From a bacterium (lineage in GTDB: Bacteria; Acidobacteriota; Thermoanaerobaculia; Multivoradales; J023), in contig JAAELT010000712.1 in assembly GCA_024226315.1 (NCBI GenBank), forward strand, positions 1 to 64,000: a stretch of DNA of 64,000 nucleotides. Direction: 5' to 3'. The translations under genes were made by a program, and so were the position numbers. Below the pieces are notes generated by a model. It did no database searches. It was given only the letters and a program-made list of their open reading frames with translations, and was not told the origin of the DNA. Position 1 is the stretch's first letter. The number at the start of each line of letters is the position of its first letter. Shown one piece after another: positions 23,313 to 34,400 of the stretch.

Positions 23313-25316
23313 GTGACGCGAAAGATAATGCTCGCTCTCGCGAGCCTGCCAGCGCTGGTCGGAGTGGCGCTGTGGGCTCTCGATCTCGACCTGGGGCTGC
23401 TCGGCTCCTTGTTCCACGCCTACACGCTGGCGCTCGCCATCGCCATCGGCCTGTGGCTGCTCACCCACGGGCTCCGCCGCTTCCTGTGGCGCGTCGGCCG
23501 CCGGCTGGCGTTCTCCTACTTCCTGATCGGCGTGCTGCCGATCCCGCTGATGCTGATCCTGGTGCTGGTGGCGACCTACATCTGCAGCGGCTTCTTCCTC
23601 GGCCACATCTATCGCGACGCCCTGGCGTCGGTCGGCAACGACCTGCGGTTCGCCGCCCACCGCCACCTGGAGCAGATCACCAGCGGCACCATCGAGCTGA
23701 TCGACCACCCGATCCCGATCGACTTCGCCTACTACCGTGACGGCCGCAAGCTGACCGGGGCGGCGTCCGCGCCCGACGCCTGGCTGCCCGGCTGGCACGC
23801 AGAATCGCTCGACGACCTCTCTTCCGAGCTCGAGAGCCTGTCGATCGTCGCCGGGCCGGACGGCGCCCCGACACTCGCAGCCATGGTGCGCGAAGGCCCC
23901 TACGGCATCCTGGCGACGTTCACGGGCGACCTGAGCCGCGAGCTCTCCGAGCGCAGCGGCATCTGGGTGGAGCTGCTGTCCGCCGACGACGCGCTCGACG
24001 CCGATACCATGACGATCACCCTCGCCCATCGCGAGTATCCGCTGCGGCCGCCCCGCCCCGACACCAGCCCCGAGGATCTGAAGGAGTTCTTCCACCTCGG
24101 TGTCGAGCAGCCGAGCTTCCTCGACCTCCAGTACCTGACCTGGGTGGAGGTCTCCGAGCCCTACCTCGAGCTGACCACCGGCAAGCCCGCCTCCAAGTAC
24201 GTATCGGCCACCCTGACAGCCAACGCCCGGGGCCTCTACTACCACCTGATCTCACGCACCTCGAAGGTCAACCTCTTTGTCTATCTGCTGTTCATCGGCA
24301 TCGCCTTCCTGCTGCTCGACATCGCGGTGGTGGCGACTTTCATGGCGCTGATGATGATCTTCGGTCTGAGCCGCGCCGTGAACCACCTGAGCGACGCCAC
24401 CGAACGGGTGCAGCAGGGCGACTTCTCGGCCCGTATCGAGGTCCACCGCTCGGACCAGGTGGGCGCGCTGCAGACCACCTTCAACCAGATGGCGACGAAC
24501 CTCGAGGACCTGGTGGCGTCGGCGGCCCAGAAGGAGATCCTGGAGAAAGAGATCTCGATCGCCCGCGAGCTGCAGGAAAGCCTGCTTCCCGACACCCTGG
24601 CGGCGCCCGCGTCCTTGCGCTTCGCCGCTCACTTCGAGCCGTCGGCGGAGATCGGCGGCGATTACTACGACCTGTTGCCGATGAGCGACGGCCGGCTGGG
24701 GGTGGTGATGGCCGACGTCTCGGGTCACGGGTTCTCGGCGGGGCTGCGCATGGCGATGGTCAAGTCGGCCCTGGCGCTGCTGTGTGAAGAGGAGACCCGG
24801 CCGGAGAGAATCCTCGAACGGCTGCACCAACTGCTGCGCGAGCGCCTGCAGAGCTCGGAGAACGGCCGCGGCTTCGTCACCGCCACCCTGGCGGTGGTCG
24901 ACGAGTCCACCGGCGTGCTGCAGGTCACCAACGCGGGGCACCCGCCCACCTATCTGCTGCGCGGTGGCGAGGTCACCGAGATCGTGCTGCCCTCGACGCC
25001 ACTCGGTGCACTGGGCAGCGACTACAGCCAGAGCACCGTGCAGCTCGAATCCGGCGACCTGGTGGTGTGGCTCTCGGACGGCCTGATCGAGGCCACCGAC
25101 CTGCGCCAGGAGGACTTCGGCTACGAGCGGGTGCTGCGCGTGCTCACCGGTCTCGACACGGACCCCGCGGCGGTCCGCGACCGCCTGCTGCAGGCGATCG
25201 CCGACCACACCGGCGGCGGCGCACCGGCGGACGACCGCACCCTGCTGGTGATGGCCTACCGTCCGGCCGAGGAAGCCGCGGCCCAGGACCCCTCGTCGAG
25301 CCCGAGCTCGGCGTAG
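23313..25316 (+). CDS. Membrane-bound SpoIIE/RsbU-type serine phosphatase with HAMP domain
   Basis: The 667-aa sensor phosphatase has two N-terminal membrane segments close together, a third before an extracytoplasmic region of about 220 aa, and another near residues 320-350. A HAMP linker follows (LSDATERVQQGDFSARIEVH), then a short coiled coil and a PP2C/SpoIIE domain: LQESLLPDTLA, EIGGDYYDLLPM, VMADVSGHGFSAGLRMAMV, NAGHPPTYLL and LSDGLIEATD. The acidic metal ligands are present. Such proteins dephosphorylate anti-sigma-factor antagonists. No partner gene is nearby. GTG 23313 is the best start but lacks a strong Shine-Dalgarno; ATG 23328 is possible. Its 3' end overlaps the convergent transglycosylase gene by 61 bases. 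Confidence 0.85.
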   Translation: MTRKIMLALASLPALVGVALWALDLDLGLLGSLFHAYTLALAIAIGLWLLTHGLRRFLWRVGRRLAFSYFLIGVLPIPLMLILVLVATYICSGFFLGHIYRDALASVGNDLRFAAHRHLEQITSGTIELIDHPIPIDFAYYRDGRKLTGAASAPDAWLPGWHAESLDDLSSELESLSIVAGPDGAPTLAAMVREGPYGILATFTGDLSRELSERSGIWVELLSADDALDADTMTITLAHREYPLRPPRPDTSPEDLKEFFHLGVEQPSFLDLQYLTWVEVSEPYLELTTGKPASKYVSATLTANARGLYYHLISRTSKVNLFVYLLFIGIAFLLLDIAVVATFMALMMIFGLSRAVNHLSDATERVQQGDFSARIEVHRSDQVGALQTTFNQMATNLEDLVASAAQKEILEKEISIARELQESLLPDTLAAPASLRFAAHFEPSAEIGGDYYDLLPMSDGRLGVVMADVSGHGFSAGLRMAMVKSALALLCEEETRPERILERLHQLLRERLQSSENGRGFVTATLAVVDESTGVLQVTNAGHPPTYLLRGGEVTEIVLPSTPLGALGSDYSQSTVQLESGDLVVWLSDGLIEATDLRQEDFGYERVLRVLTGLDTDPAAVRDRLLQAIADHTGGGAPADDRTLLVMAYRPAEEAAAQDPSSSPSSA

Positions 25317-25975
25317 ATCCGTTTCAGGTAGGAGCGGGTCTCACGGTAGGGCGGCACGCCCCGGTAGCGGTCGACCGTGCCTTCGCCCGAGTTGTAGGCC
25401 GCCAACACGCTGGCGAGGTCGCCCTCGTAGCGCCCCGCCAGCCAGCTCAGGTAGCGCGCGCCGGCGTCGATGTTCTTCTCCGGCTTGAACACCTCGGCGC
25501 CGCGCAGGCCGAACCGCTGGGCGGTCGCCGGCATCAGCTGCATCAGGCCCTGGGCACCCTTGTGCGACACGGCTCGCGGGTCGAACGCCGACTCCGCACG
25601 CACCACCGCCGCCAGCAGCGCCGGATTGAGCGCGTGGCGCTCACCGGCTCCCCAGATCAGATCCGCGAACGGAGTGGCCGGCCGCGGCTGGGCCGGGTCG
25701 AATGCCAGGTCGAAACCGGGTGAGCCCTCCTCCGGGGTCTGATCGAGTCGCTCGCCGACCTCGTCTTCGAGGATCCGGGCCACCCGCAAAATCGACACCA
25801 CCAGGCGGCCGCCCGAGGGCAGGTCCAGGCGCACCCGATCCCCCTCCAGCCGGAAGTCCTCGACCTTGAGGAAACCGCCGTCGGCGAACACCACCAACTC
25901 CGCGCGTACCGCGCTGGGGGCCAGAAGGCATGGAGAGAGGGCGAACGCGGCGGTGAGGACGAGCAGGCGAAGCAT
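25256..25975 (-). CDS. Lytic transglycosylase, SLT family
   Basis: The 239-aa exported protein begins with a signal peptide (MLRLLVLTAAFALSPCLLAPSAVRA). A short DUF4124-like beta region precedes the SLT domain, which has the catalytic glutamate in VVRAESAFDPRAVSHKGAQG, then LMQLMPATAQRFGL, NIDAGARYLSWLAGRYEG and LAAYNSGEGTVDRYRGVPPY. It cleaves peptidoglycan glycan strands in the periplasm. Its last 61 bases overlap the 3' end of the convergent phosphatase gene, so the last 20 residues lie opposite coding sequence. A cysteine near the end of the signal (SPCLL) is not a good lipobox. Confidence 0.9.
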   Translation of the reverse strand: MLRLLVLTAAFALSPCLLAPSAVRAELVVFADGGFLKVEDFRLEGDRVRLDLPSGGRLVVSILRVARILEDEVGERLDQTPEEGSPGFDLAFDPAQPRPATPFADLIWGAGERHALNPALLAAVVRAESAFDPRAVSHKGAQGLMQLMPATAQRFGLRGAEVFKPEKNIDAGARYLSWLAGRYEGDLASVLAAYNSGEGTVDRYRGVPPYRETRSYLKRIYAELGLDEGSWAAASSAGR

Positions 25976-26060
25976 CGCCCTACCTTACGCTACGCGCGAC
26001 CTTATCGCCTACATGGAGTAGGATAGACCAACTATGAATCGCGGACTCGGAGGAATCTCG

Positions 26061-27596
26061 ATGACGAGGAAAGCGCTGTTGCTGGTCTGGATCGGCCTGA
26101 CCCTGGGAGGCGCGGCTTCCGCCGAGCTGTGCACGATCGACAACGTGCCGGCGGCGACCCTCCTGCTACCCTACTTCGAGGTCGGCCTGACGCCCCTGCC
26201 GCAGGACCCGGTAACAGCGGCGAGAGACGTCGACACCTTCTTCTCGGTCAACAACGCCTCGGACGCCCCCACCGTGGCGCACGTCGTGCTGTGGGGCGAC
26301 TGGTCGCTGCCGTCGATCGACTTCGACATCTTTCTCACCGGCTACGACATCGAGACGGTGAGCCTGTCGGAGGTCTTCAACTGGGGCGTGCTGCCGATCA
26401 CCGCCCACGCCTGGAACGACCCCGACGACCTGATCAGCCCCCACGGCCGCGCCGAGAACGATCCCGGCAACTCGAGCGGCCCGCATCCCGGGCTGTCGGA
26501 GAACCCGGCCTGGGACTCCGAGGGCCCGCCGGGGACCTCGGACGGCTGCGCGCCGGGCCTGGACTGCCCGCGGTTCCCCGGCTGCGACACCAACCTGCCC
26601 CTGCTGCCGCAGGACCAGGGCGCGCTCACCGAGTCGCTGCTCGACCGCCTGCGCTGCGGCCACACCGGCCGCGGGCTCGAATGCGCCCAGGCCTCGTGCA
26701 TCGGCCAGACGCACGACGACGGCACGGGCTCGATCGACTTCATCGCCCGCGGCTACATGACGATCGACAACGTCACCGACTGCAACCTGCTGTTCCCCAA
26801 CCAGGACGGCTACTTCGGCACGGGCCTCGTGTCGCAGGTCAACCAGCTGTGGGGCGACTGGTTCATCGTCGAGGAGGGGCGCGCGATCGGCGACGCCCTG
26901 GTGCCGATCGAGGCGTCCGAGGACGGCACGGCGTTCGTCGCCGGCGACTACACCTTCTACGGCCGCTACGTCGACGGACTGGCCACCGACCAGCGCGAGC
27001 CCCTGGGCTCGACCTGGGCGACCCGCTACTTCCAGCCCAACGCGCTGTTCACCGGCGGCTCGTCGCTGTTCGTGTGGCGCGACTCCAAGTGCCGCACCGC
27101 CATCTCGGGCTTCGTCGGCGACGGCTGCATGCCCGTCGCCGGCGCACCGCCCTGGTGGCCGCTGGACGAGACCCAGGTAGTGGCGTTCGACCTGCAGGAA
27201 GACGCCTTGCAGATCTGCCAATCGGAAACCTCGCCCGACAGCGGCGGGGTGTCGCCGCCGATCCCGGGCACCACCGTCAACCCGGCGTGCTTCCCGATCG
27301 AGACCGGCCGCTACGCCATCGGCGACAGCACTCGCGGCCTGGCGATTTTCGATCTCCAGTCCGTGCCCTACGACTTCGGCTGGATCTACCTGAACCTCAA
27401 CTTCACACTCGGCGACACCTCGGGCTCCTCCACGCCGTGCTCCACCGACGGCCTGTTCGACGACATTGCCCAGAGCTGGGTGTCGACCGAGCTCGACGCC
27501 GACGGTGTGCTCAGCGTCGGCTACGCCGGCACGGCATTGACCAGCGCCTGCTCGGCCGCCAACCCGATCCTGTCCCTCGACGCGTCGATCCCCTGA
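26061..27596 (+). CDS. Large secreted protein of unknown function, 511 aa
   Basis: The ATG at 26061 follows GGAGGA by 6 bases and begins a clear signal peptide (MTRKALLLVWIGLTLGGAASA, cut before ELC). The mature protein is acidic and Trp/Asp/Gly/Pro-rich, with many cysteines. It contains two paired, similar segments: LCTIDNVPAATLLLPYFEV with VLWGDWSLPSIDFDIFLTGY, and MTIDNVTDCNLLFPNQDGYF with VNQLWGDWFIVEEGRAIGD. This suggests an internal domain duplication of an Ig-like or lectin-like beta fold. I do not recognise the family. TAGGAT (26019-26024) is a possible -10 element. Convergent or coupled neighbours give no clue to its role; it is probably a periplasmic or surface protein. Confidence 0.7.
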   Translation: MTRKALLLVWIGLTLGGAASAELCTIDNVPAATLLLPYFEVGLTPLPQDPVTAARDVDTFFSVNNASDAPTVAHVVLWGDWSLPSIDFDIFLTGYDIETVSLSEVFNWGVLPITAHAWNDPDDLISPHGRAENDPGNSSGPHPGLSENPAWDSEGPPGTSDGCAPGLDCPRFPGCDTNLPLLPQDQGALTESLLDRLRCGHTGRGLECAQASCIGQTHDDGTGSIDFIARGYMTIDNVTDCNLLFPNQDGYFGTGLVSQVNQLWGDWFIVEEGRAIGDALVPIEASEDGTAFVAGDYTFYGRYVDGLATDQREPLGSTWATRYFQPNALFTGGSSLFVWRDSKCRTAISGFVGDGCMPVAGAPPWWPLDETQVVAFDLQEDALQICQSETSPDSGGVSPPIPGTTVNPACFPIETGRYAIGDSTRGLAIFDLQSVPYDFGWIYLNLNFTLGDTSGSSTPCSTDGLFDDIAQSWVSTELDADGVLSVGYAGTALTSACSAANPILSLDASIP

Positions 27597-27780
27597 CGCG
27601 CCTTCGCCCCGCTGGGGCTCAGCACCTCGGCAGTCGAGAGCGGACGGCCTGATGGCCGAGGACGGAGCGCACGCGATCGAAGGCTTGCAGGGTCGTAGAG
27701 CAGGACCGAGCTCTAGCACCGCCCGCAGGCCATCAGGACAACCGCGTCACCAGCCGAGAAGGCTGCGGCATGGTTGGACC

Positions 27781-27809
27781 TTGACACAGCTCCGGCCCTC
27801 CCATAGCTT
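27781..27809 (+). promoter_or_regulatory. Promoter candidate for the bactofilin gene
   Basis: TTGACA (27781-27786), 17 bases, TAGCTT (27804-27809): a perfect -35 with a weak -10. Transcription would begin near 27816, about 50 bases before the bactofilin start. The rest of 27597-27866 shows no gene. Confidence 0.5.
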
Positions 27810-27866
27810 AATGCGCATATCCAATTGCATGAGAGCACCTGGAAGTCAGACACCTGGAGACCCGAC

Positions 27867-28349
27867 ATGTGGAAGAAGAACGAGTCCGAGTCTGATCCCG
27901 ATGCGACCGTCGAGAGCGCCCCACGACCGAAGGCCGCCGCGTCGTCACCGAGCCCGGCACGACCACGCAGCCAGCCCGCGACCATCGGACCTTCGATCTC
28001 GATCAAGGGAGACATCTCCGGCGACGAGGACCTGCTGATCGAAGGCCGGGTGGAAGGCGCCATCCAACTGCGCCAGAACGACGTCACCGTGGGCACCAGC
28101 GGCCGCGTGGTCGCGGACATCCACGGCAAGCGGATCTGCGTCGACGGCGAGGTCACCGGCGACCTGATGGGCGACGAGGTTCTGATCCGCAAGTCGGGCC
28201 GGGTCGAGGGCAACGCCAAGGCTCCGCGCGTGATGCTCGAGAATGGCTGTCACTTCCGCGGCAGCATCGACATGAAACCGGCCAACGACGCGCCCGCGAC
28301 CGTGCGCAGTGCTCCCGTTCAGCCGCCGGCTCGGCGCAACGTTTCCTGA
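27867..28349 (+). CDS. Bactofilin family cytoskeletal protein
   Basis: The 160-aa product has a disordered N-terminus (1-45), then the bactofilin beta-helix core: SISIKGDISGDEDLLIEGRV, EGAIQLRQNDVTVGTSGRV, VADIHGKRICVDGEVTGDLM, and GDEVLIRKSGRVEGNAKAP. Each turn of about 17 residues adds a glycine-rich beta-helix coil. A proline-rich tail ends it. Bactofilins polymerise without nucleotide and help cell shape, stalk or polar structures. The ATG at 27867 has GGAG 8 bases upstream; an in-phase ATG at 27825 lacks one. It lies upstream of the RHS protein gene, separated by a 12-bp hairpin. Confidence 0.9.
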   Translation: MWKKNESESDPDATVESAPRPKAAASSPSPARPRSQPATIGPSISIKGDISGDEDLLIEGRVEGAIQLRQNDVTVGTSGRVVADIHGKRICVDGEVTGDLMGDEVLIRKSGRVEGNAKAPRVMLENGCHFRGSIDMKPANDAPATVRSAPVQPPARRNVS

Positions 28350-28394
28350 TGCGTTGATCCACACCCATCCGGTTTGTCGCCTTCGGATTCAGGA

Positions 28395-28422
28395 CGGAGG
28401 CTCGCCACCAGGCGAGCCTCCG
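28395..28422. terminator. 12-bp hairpin after the bactofilin gene
   Basis: CGGAGGCTCGCC (28395-28406), loop ACCA, GGCGAGCCTCCG (28411-28422): a perfect 12-bp stem 45 bases past the bactofilin stop and 28 before the RHS start. No T-tract follows, so it could limit read-through or stabilise the 3' end rather than act as a classic intrinsic terminator. Confidence 0.45.
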
Positions 28423-28450
28423 AAGCGAATCAACAGCGAGGAGACAGCCG

Positions 28451-31400
28451 ATGGATTCCCACGCCCAGCGCCCGCAGTCCACGACCCGCAACGACAACCG
28501 ACGTGGCCGGAAGACTTCCGTTCTCCTCCTGGCCTTCCTCCTGGCCGCCTGCCTAGGCCTGCCGGCGACGGCCTCGACGCCGGCAACAGACGAGCCCTCG
28601 GACTCGCTGTGGTTGGCCGGGCTCGCCGGCGTGGCGGCGATCGAGCCCGGCACGGGCCGGCGGATCGCCGAGCTGGCGGACACCGAGGCGGCGCGGGCGC
28701 TGGCGGTCGACGTCGAACGGCGGGCGATCTGGGTGGCGACCGACGCAGCGCTGTCACGCTTCGCGCTCGACGGCACCCTGCAGTGGCGCGTGGAACTGGA
28801 GGCCGGTGAGACGGGCCGCGAGACGCTCGTCGTCGCTCCCGGCGACGGCTCGGCCTGGCTGGCGCGCGGCGAGAGCCTCCACGCCTTCGGCCCGGGCGGG
28901 CAGGAGCTGCAGCGCCTGGAGCTCGACGCCCCGGCGCGCGGCCTGGCGCTCGACGCCGACAGCTCCCTGCTGTGGGTGGCGACCGAAGGCGGGCTCCGGG
29001 CCCATGACGCGATCGGCGGCCAGCACCTGCGGTCGCTGGAGCTGGCGGCGGCACTCCGATCGTTCGCCCTCGACGAGGTAGGCGGCACCTGGGCCCTGGC
29101 CGGCGGCCGACTGGAGCGCTTCGACGCCGACGGCCTGAACGTCGCCGAGCGAGGTCACCAGGTGCCAGCCGACACCGTCGGCCTGATCGATGGCCACGGC
29201 GACGACCTGTGGCTGCTCGGCCGCGCGACCGTCGATCGCCTCGACTCGGGCGGCGCGGTGGCCCGGTCGCTGCTGCCGTTCGGCGAGCAGGGCGAGATCC
29301 TGGCCTGGGCGATCGATCCCGCGACCCGCGCGCTGTGGCTGTCGGACGGCCGTGAGCTGGTGCGCGTTTCGGCCTCGGGCTGGGAGCTGGAACGGCTGTC
29401 CCTGGGCGACGGCGCCGAGGCCCTCGACCTTCGCGACCTGGCAGCCTTCTCGCCCGTGCCCGACATCGAGGCGCCGGAGCTCGATCTCCTCAGCCCGCGC
29501 GCCTGGGCCACGGTGAAGACCGCCCGGCCCGGCTTCGAGGTGCGCTACGCCGACGATCGCTCCGGCGTGCGCGCCGGCAGCCTGGCGGTGACCGTCGACG
29601 GCAAACCGGCCGAGGCGCGGTGCGACTACCGGCCCGGCGGCGCCACCTGCGAGCTGATCACGTCACCGAAAGACGGCGACGTCGAGCTGGCGATGACCGT
29701 CGCCGACGAGATGGGTAACGTCTCGCTGCCGGCGGTGGCGTTCCTCGAGGTCCGGGCCACGGCCGACGGCGGCGGCCAGGGAGACGAGGCGTCCGATGGC
29801 GACGACGATCAGATGCGGATCGACACCGGCGGCGGCCCGCCGGTGTACACGCCGGTGGTGAGCCCGCGCGGCTTCCGCCCCAACGTGCCCTTCCTCTCCG
29901 CCAGCGACGTCGACCACGTCGACACCGCCTCGGGCAACCTGGTGGTCACCATCCCCCTCGGGCAGACCTACGAGGTCGGCTCGACGCTGAAGTACCAGGT
30001 CCGGCCGGTCTACAACTCCAACATCTGGCAGTTCATCGAATTCGGCTGCCCGATCGGCGGCTGCCCATCGCCGCTGGAGCCCATCACCTTCGCCTCCACC
30101 AACTACGCCTCCAATGCCGGCCTTGGCTGGGAGCTGCACTTCGGCCGCCTGTACGGGCCGGTTACGCCGCAGTCGCTGTCCAGCAACGACCGACAGCGCT
30201 GGCCCAACCAGCCCCGCGACCTGGTGGACATGAACGACCGCTGGATGTACGTGGCTCCCACCGGCGAGGTGACTTACCTGCACTCCATGGGCGGGCGCAA
30301 CAACGGCACCTCGTCGAACCCGGTGCGCTACTCCAAGGACGGCAAGCACGTGCGCATGCGCCGGATCAACTCGAGCGAGATCCAGGTGCACATGCCCGAC
30401 GGCTTGATCTCGGTCTTCAAGAGCACCAATCAACTGGCCGGCACCGAGTTCTGCCGCGGCGGCACCCTGAAGTGCTGGCGTTTCCACGAAATGCGGGACG
30501 CCTACGGCAACTACATGCGGGTGAGCTACTCGCTCTCCGGCATCACCGAGACCTGGACCGTCAGCGACTCGAGCGGGCGCCAGCACAAGGTCGTCTTCAG
30601 CCACTCCCATGCCGACACCGCGGGCGGCGACGCGCCACCGGACTTCGGCACCCAGGACGGCGACGAGATCGGCGACCTGCGCAAGGTGGTCAAGAGGGTC
30701 GAGCTCGCCGCCTTCGGCTCGCAGAAGGCGACCTACAACTTCTACTACGCCACCAAGAGCCTGCCCCGCGGCGCGCCGCACGAGGCCAACGAACTGCCGG
30801 CGGCGGCCAACACCCTGCGCACCCGGGTGCTGAGCCAGATCAGCGTGCCGCACTCCCAGCCCTGGAAGTTCACCACCTACACCGCGTCCGACCCCGACTT
30901 CTCCGGGCGCCTGACCGAGGTCACCGCGCCGGCCCGCGGCAAGATCGCCTGGGAGTACACCAGCACCGAGTGGTTCGTGCCCACTCGCTGTAGCTACCAC
31001 ACCGTCGACGCGGGGTCGATCGACTGGGACTACGCCGCCACCGGCGTGCGGCGACGGATCTCCAAGAAGCCCAACGGCTCGGTCGAGGGCATCTGGACCT
31101 ACGAGAGCGATCTCTACCCCTCGCGCAGCTCGCTAGACCTCTCGGGCCCCAACTGCAGCCGCGCCAACTACCGCAAGACGGTCGTCAACGCGGCCACCGA
31201 CTCGGGCGGCAAACACACCCGCACGGTGTTCTACAACTCGGTCGCCCAGGGCCCCCGCTACCCCAGCTCGGGTACCTCGATTGATCAGTGGCAGGTCACC
31301 GACGGCGGTCTGCCCCTGGTCAAGGACTACAGGATCGGCAGCTCGACGTCCACGCGGCGCTACCTCTCGCGACGGATCTACCACTGCTCGGGTGGCAGCT

Positions 31401-34400
31401 GCGGCGGCGCCAAGCGTTCGGTCTACGTGCGCTACGCCAGCGAGTGGCGCGGCGCCCAATGCAACAAGAACCTGGGCGACAGCCCAGGCTGCTACCAGGC
31501 CAACCCGATGCTGGTGGCCGAGAGGACCATCTTCCACGACGATGGCGGCAAGTACATCGACGTCGAGCACCAGCAGTACAACGGCGCCGGCAGCTTCCGT
31601 CGCACACTCACCAAGGACAACTTCTCCGGCAGCGTCAAGACGCGCACCGACACCACCAACTACACCGCCACCGGCTCGACCACCCTGGGGATCAACGGCA
31701 CCACCGGCTATGTCTCGCGCGGCACTCCGTCGAGCTACCTGCCGGCGCCGACGGCACGCTGGATCCTGCACCCCTACAGCAAGAAGACGGCGGTCGAGGG
31801 CGGCCGCACCTACGTCACCGAGTTCCAGTTCAACTCCCAGGGCTCGATGAACTGCTGGCGCAAGTGGAAGAGTCCCTCCGGCCGCGGCAGCAAGGACCTG
31901 GTGACGACGCTGGGATTCGGCACCACGGCCGGCGCCGACAAGGGACTGCCGGTCACCGAGACCGCGGCCGGCGGCGAGTGGGCGAACCTGTCGACATCGA
32001 TGTGCTCGACCAGCGGCTCGGCGTCCAACGGCAGCAGGTACGTGATCAACCATCGATACCAGTACCTGCAGCTCAAGAGGACCTACATCTCCGGCTACCC
32101 CAACTGGTACCGGGCGACCATCGACCGCAACACCGGTCTGCCGTCGGTGACCTACAACGCCGCCGATCAGAGCACCAGCCACGCCTTCGACCTGCTGGGC
32201 CGCCTGACCGCCATCAACCCCACCGCGTCGCTGGGCAAGGCGAGGACCGCGATCGTCTACCGCAATCCCTCGACCGGCGAAGCCAATGTGGAGACCTCGC
32301 GCTACAGCACCTCGGGGTCGCTGCTGATTCGGGAGACGCAGGTCTACGATCACTTTGCGCGCCCCAACCGCAACATTCAGCGGCGGCCGAGCGGCAACGC
32401 CTCGTACAACGACACCGAGCAGAAGACCTACTACAACGCGCTCGGCTGGGTGGCCAGGGTCACCACGCGGCAGAACAAGAGCGCCGTCAACACCAACCTG
32501 GCGACCTGGTACTCCAACTACGACGCCTTCGGCCGTCCGGGCAGGGTGATGACGCCGGACAACTGGGCCGAGGACCGCACCTACGCCGGCGATCGCGTCT
32601 CGACCAGCAAGCGGAGCGTACGCACCTCGCTGTCCGGCAACACCAATGTGACCACCACCACGCTCAAGGACAGCCGCGGGCGGGTGACCAGGGTCTCCAA
32701 CCCGATCTACACCACCAACTTCACCTACGACCCCTACGACCAGCAGGTCAGCGCCAAACGCACCGGCAGCGGCATCAACCAGACCCGCCTCTATGGCTAT
32801 GACGCCCGCGGTCTGCTGCTCAACGAGCGCCATCCGGAGGTCGGCGTGAGCGGCAACGGCTACGTCACCTACCGGCCCGACGCCTTCGGCAATCGCCGCC
32901 GGCTCGAGGACCACGGCCGCAACCTGACCTACGTCTACGACAACGCCGGCCGCCTGACCCAGATCAAGAACACCTCGGGCGGCAAGCTGTGGCGCGAATG
33001 GCTGTGGGCGAACGCCAACTCGGGCGCCGACTACCGCAAGGGCAAGGTGATCCGGGAGGTCCGCCACAACTATCCCGGCGGCGGCAGCGACGACTGGGCG
33101 ATCCACGAGGAGTACGAGTACCGCGGCAAGCTGGGCAAAGTCTCGAAGAAGACCACCCAGCTGCAGTTCCCCCACCTGTCGGGCAACGACCGCTACGACG
33201 TCTTCTTCTCGCAGACCTTCGCCTACGACCAGCTCGGCAACCCGACGAGCTACGGCTACCCGGCGTGCCAGACGACGCCGCAAAACGGCCGCCGCCAGTG
33301 TAACGACGGATCGGGCGACGTGCAGGCGCCGAGCCACACGGTGTCGGTGACCTACAACCAGGGCAGGACCCGGAGAGTGAGCTCGAATCTCGGCATCTGG
33401 GCCGATCACAGCTACCACCACAACCTGCAGACCTCGCGCATCGACTACTCCAACGGCGTCGACGGCATCTTCGACCAGGGCACGAACGGCATGGTCAAGC
33501 CGCGGCGGCTGCGCTACGTCAAGGGCTCGGCGACCCGCTACGACTCGGGCACCATCTACTACGACGGCACCGGCAACATCTGGCAGATCGGCGCCGACCG
33601 CTACTACTACGACAAGGCCAGCCGGCTGCTCTACGGCACCGTGGCGCAGGCCGGATCGGGCTACCGGGAGGAGTACACCTACGACGCCGCGGACAACATG
33701 AAGAGCTACCGCCGGAATGGCTGGTCGTGGATCAGCCAGCAGGTCAGCTCGTCGACCAACCGCATGACCAGCGGCATCAGTTACGACGGCGCCGGCAACA
33801 TGACCAGCGTCGGCTCCCCGGCGCTCTACGTCATGCAGTACGACGAGCTCAACCAGCAGGTGCAGTTCGACAACAACACCTCCGGCCAGCAGTCGATCCA
33901 CCTCTACGCCTTCGGCCCGGGCGAGAAACGGCTGATCACCTACGACGCCTACACCGGCGAGCGCACGTTCAAGCTCCGGGACCTCCAGGGCCGGGTGCTG
34001 CGCGAGTACAAGGTCAACGGCTGGGGCGACTACGGCGGCTCGAGCAGCCCGGGAGCGGCCTGGGTGTTCGAGAAGGACTACGTCCACGGTCCGGGCGGCC
34101 TGATCGCCACCCGCTCACGCAACGGCACCAGGTACTTCTTCCACCCGGACCACCTGGGCAGCCCGCGTGCGATCACCGACAGCGCCGGCGTCCGGCGCGG
34201 CTGGCGCCACTTCTACCCCTTCGGCGCCGCCGTCTCGACCAGCAGCGGCGTCGACGAGTCGACGGTGAAGTTCACCGGCCACGAGCGCGATCCGAACAAC
34301 CTGACCGACTACAAGCTGGCGCGCACCTACCTCTTCCCCTTCGGCCGCTTCGCCAGCGTCGACCCGGCGCGCGACGGCTGGAACCTCTACACCTACGTCG

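Noticed and set aside
31133..34087. 984-codon open frame on the minus strand
   Set aside because: It is antisense to the YD repeats of the RHS protein and has only Val/Ala/Gly-rich low-complexity sequence.
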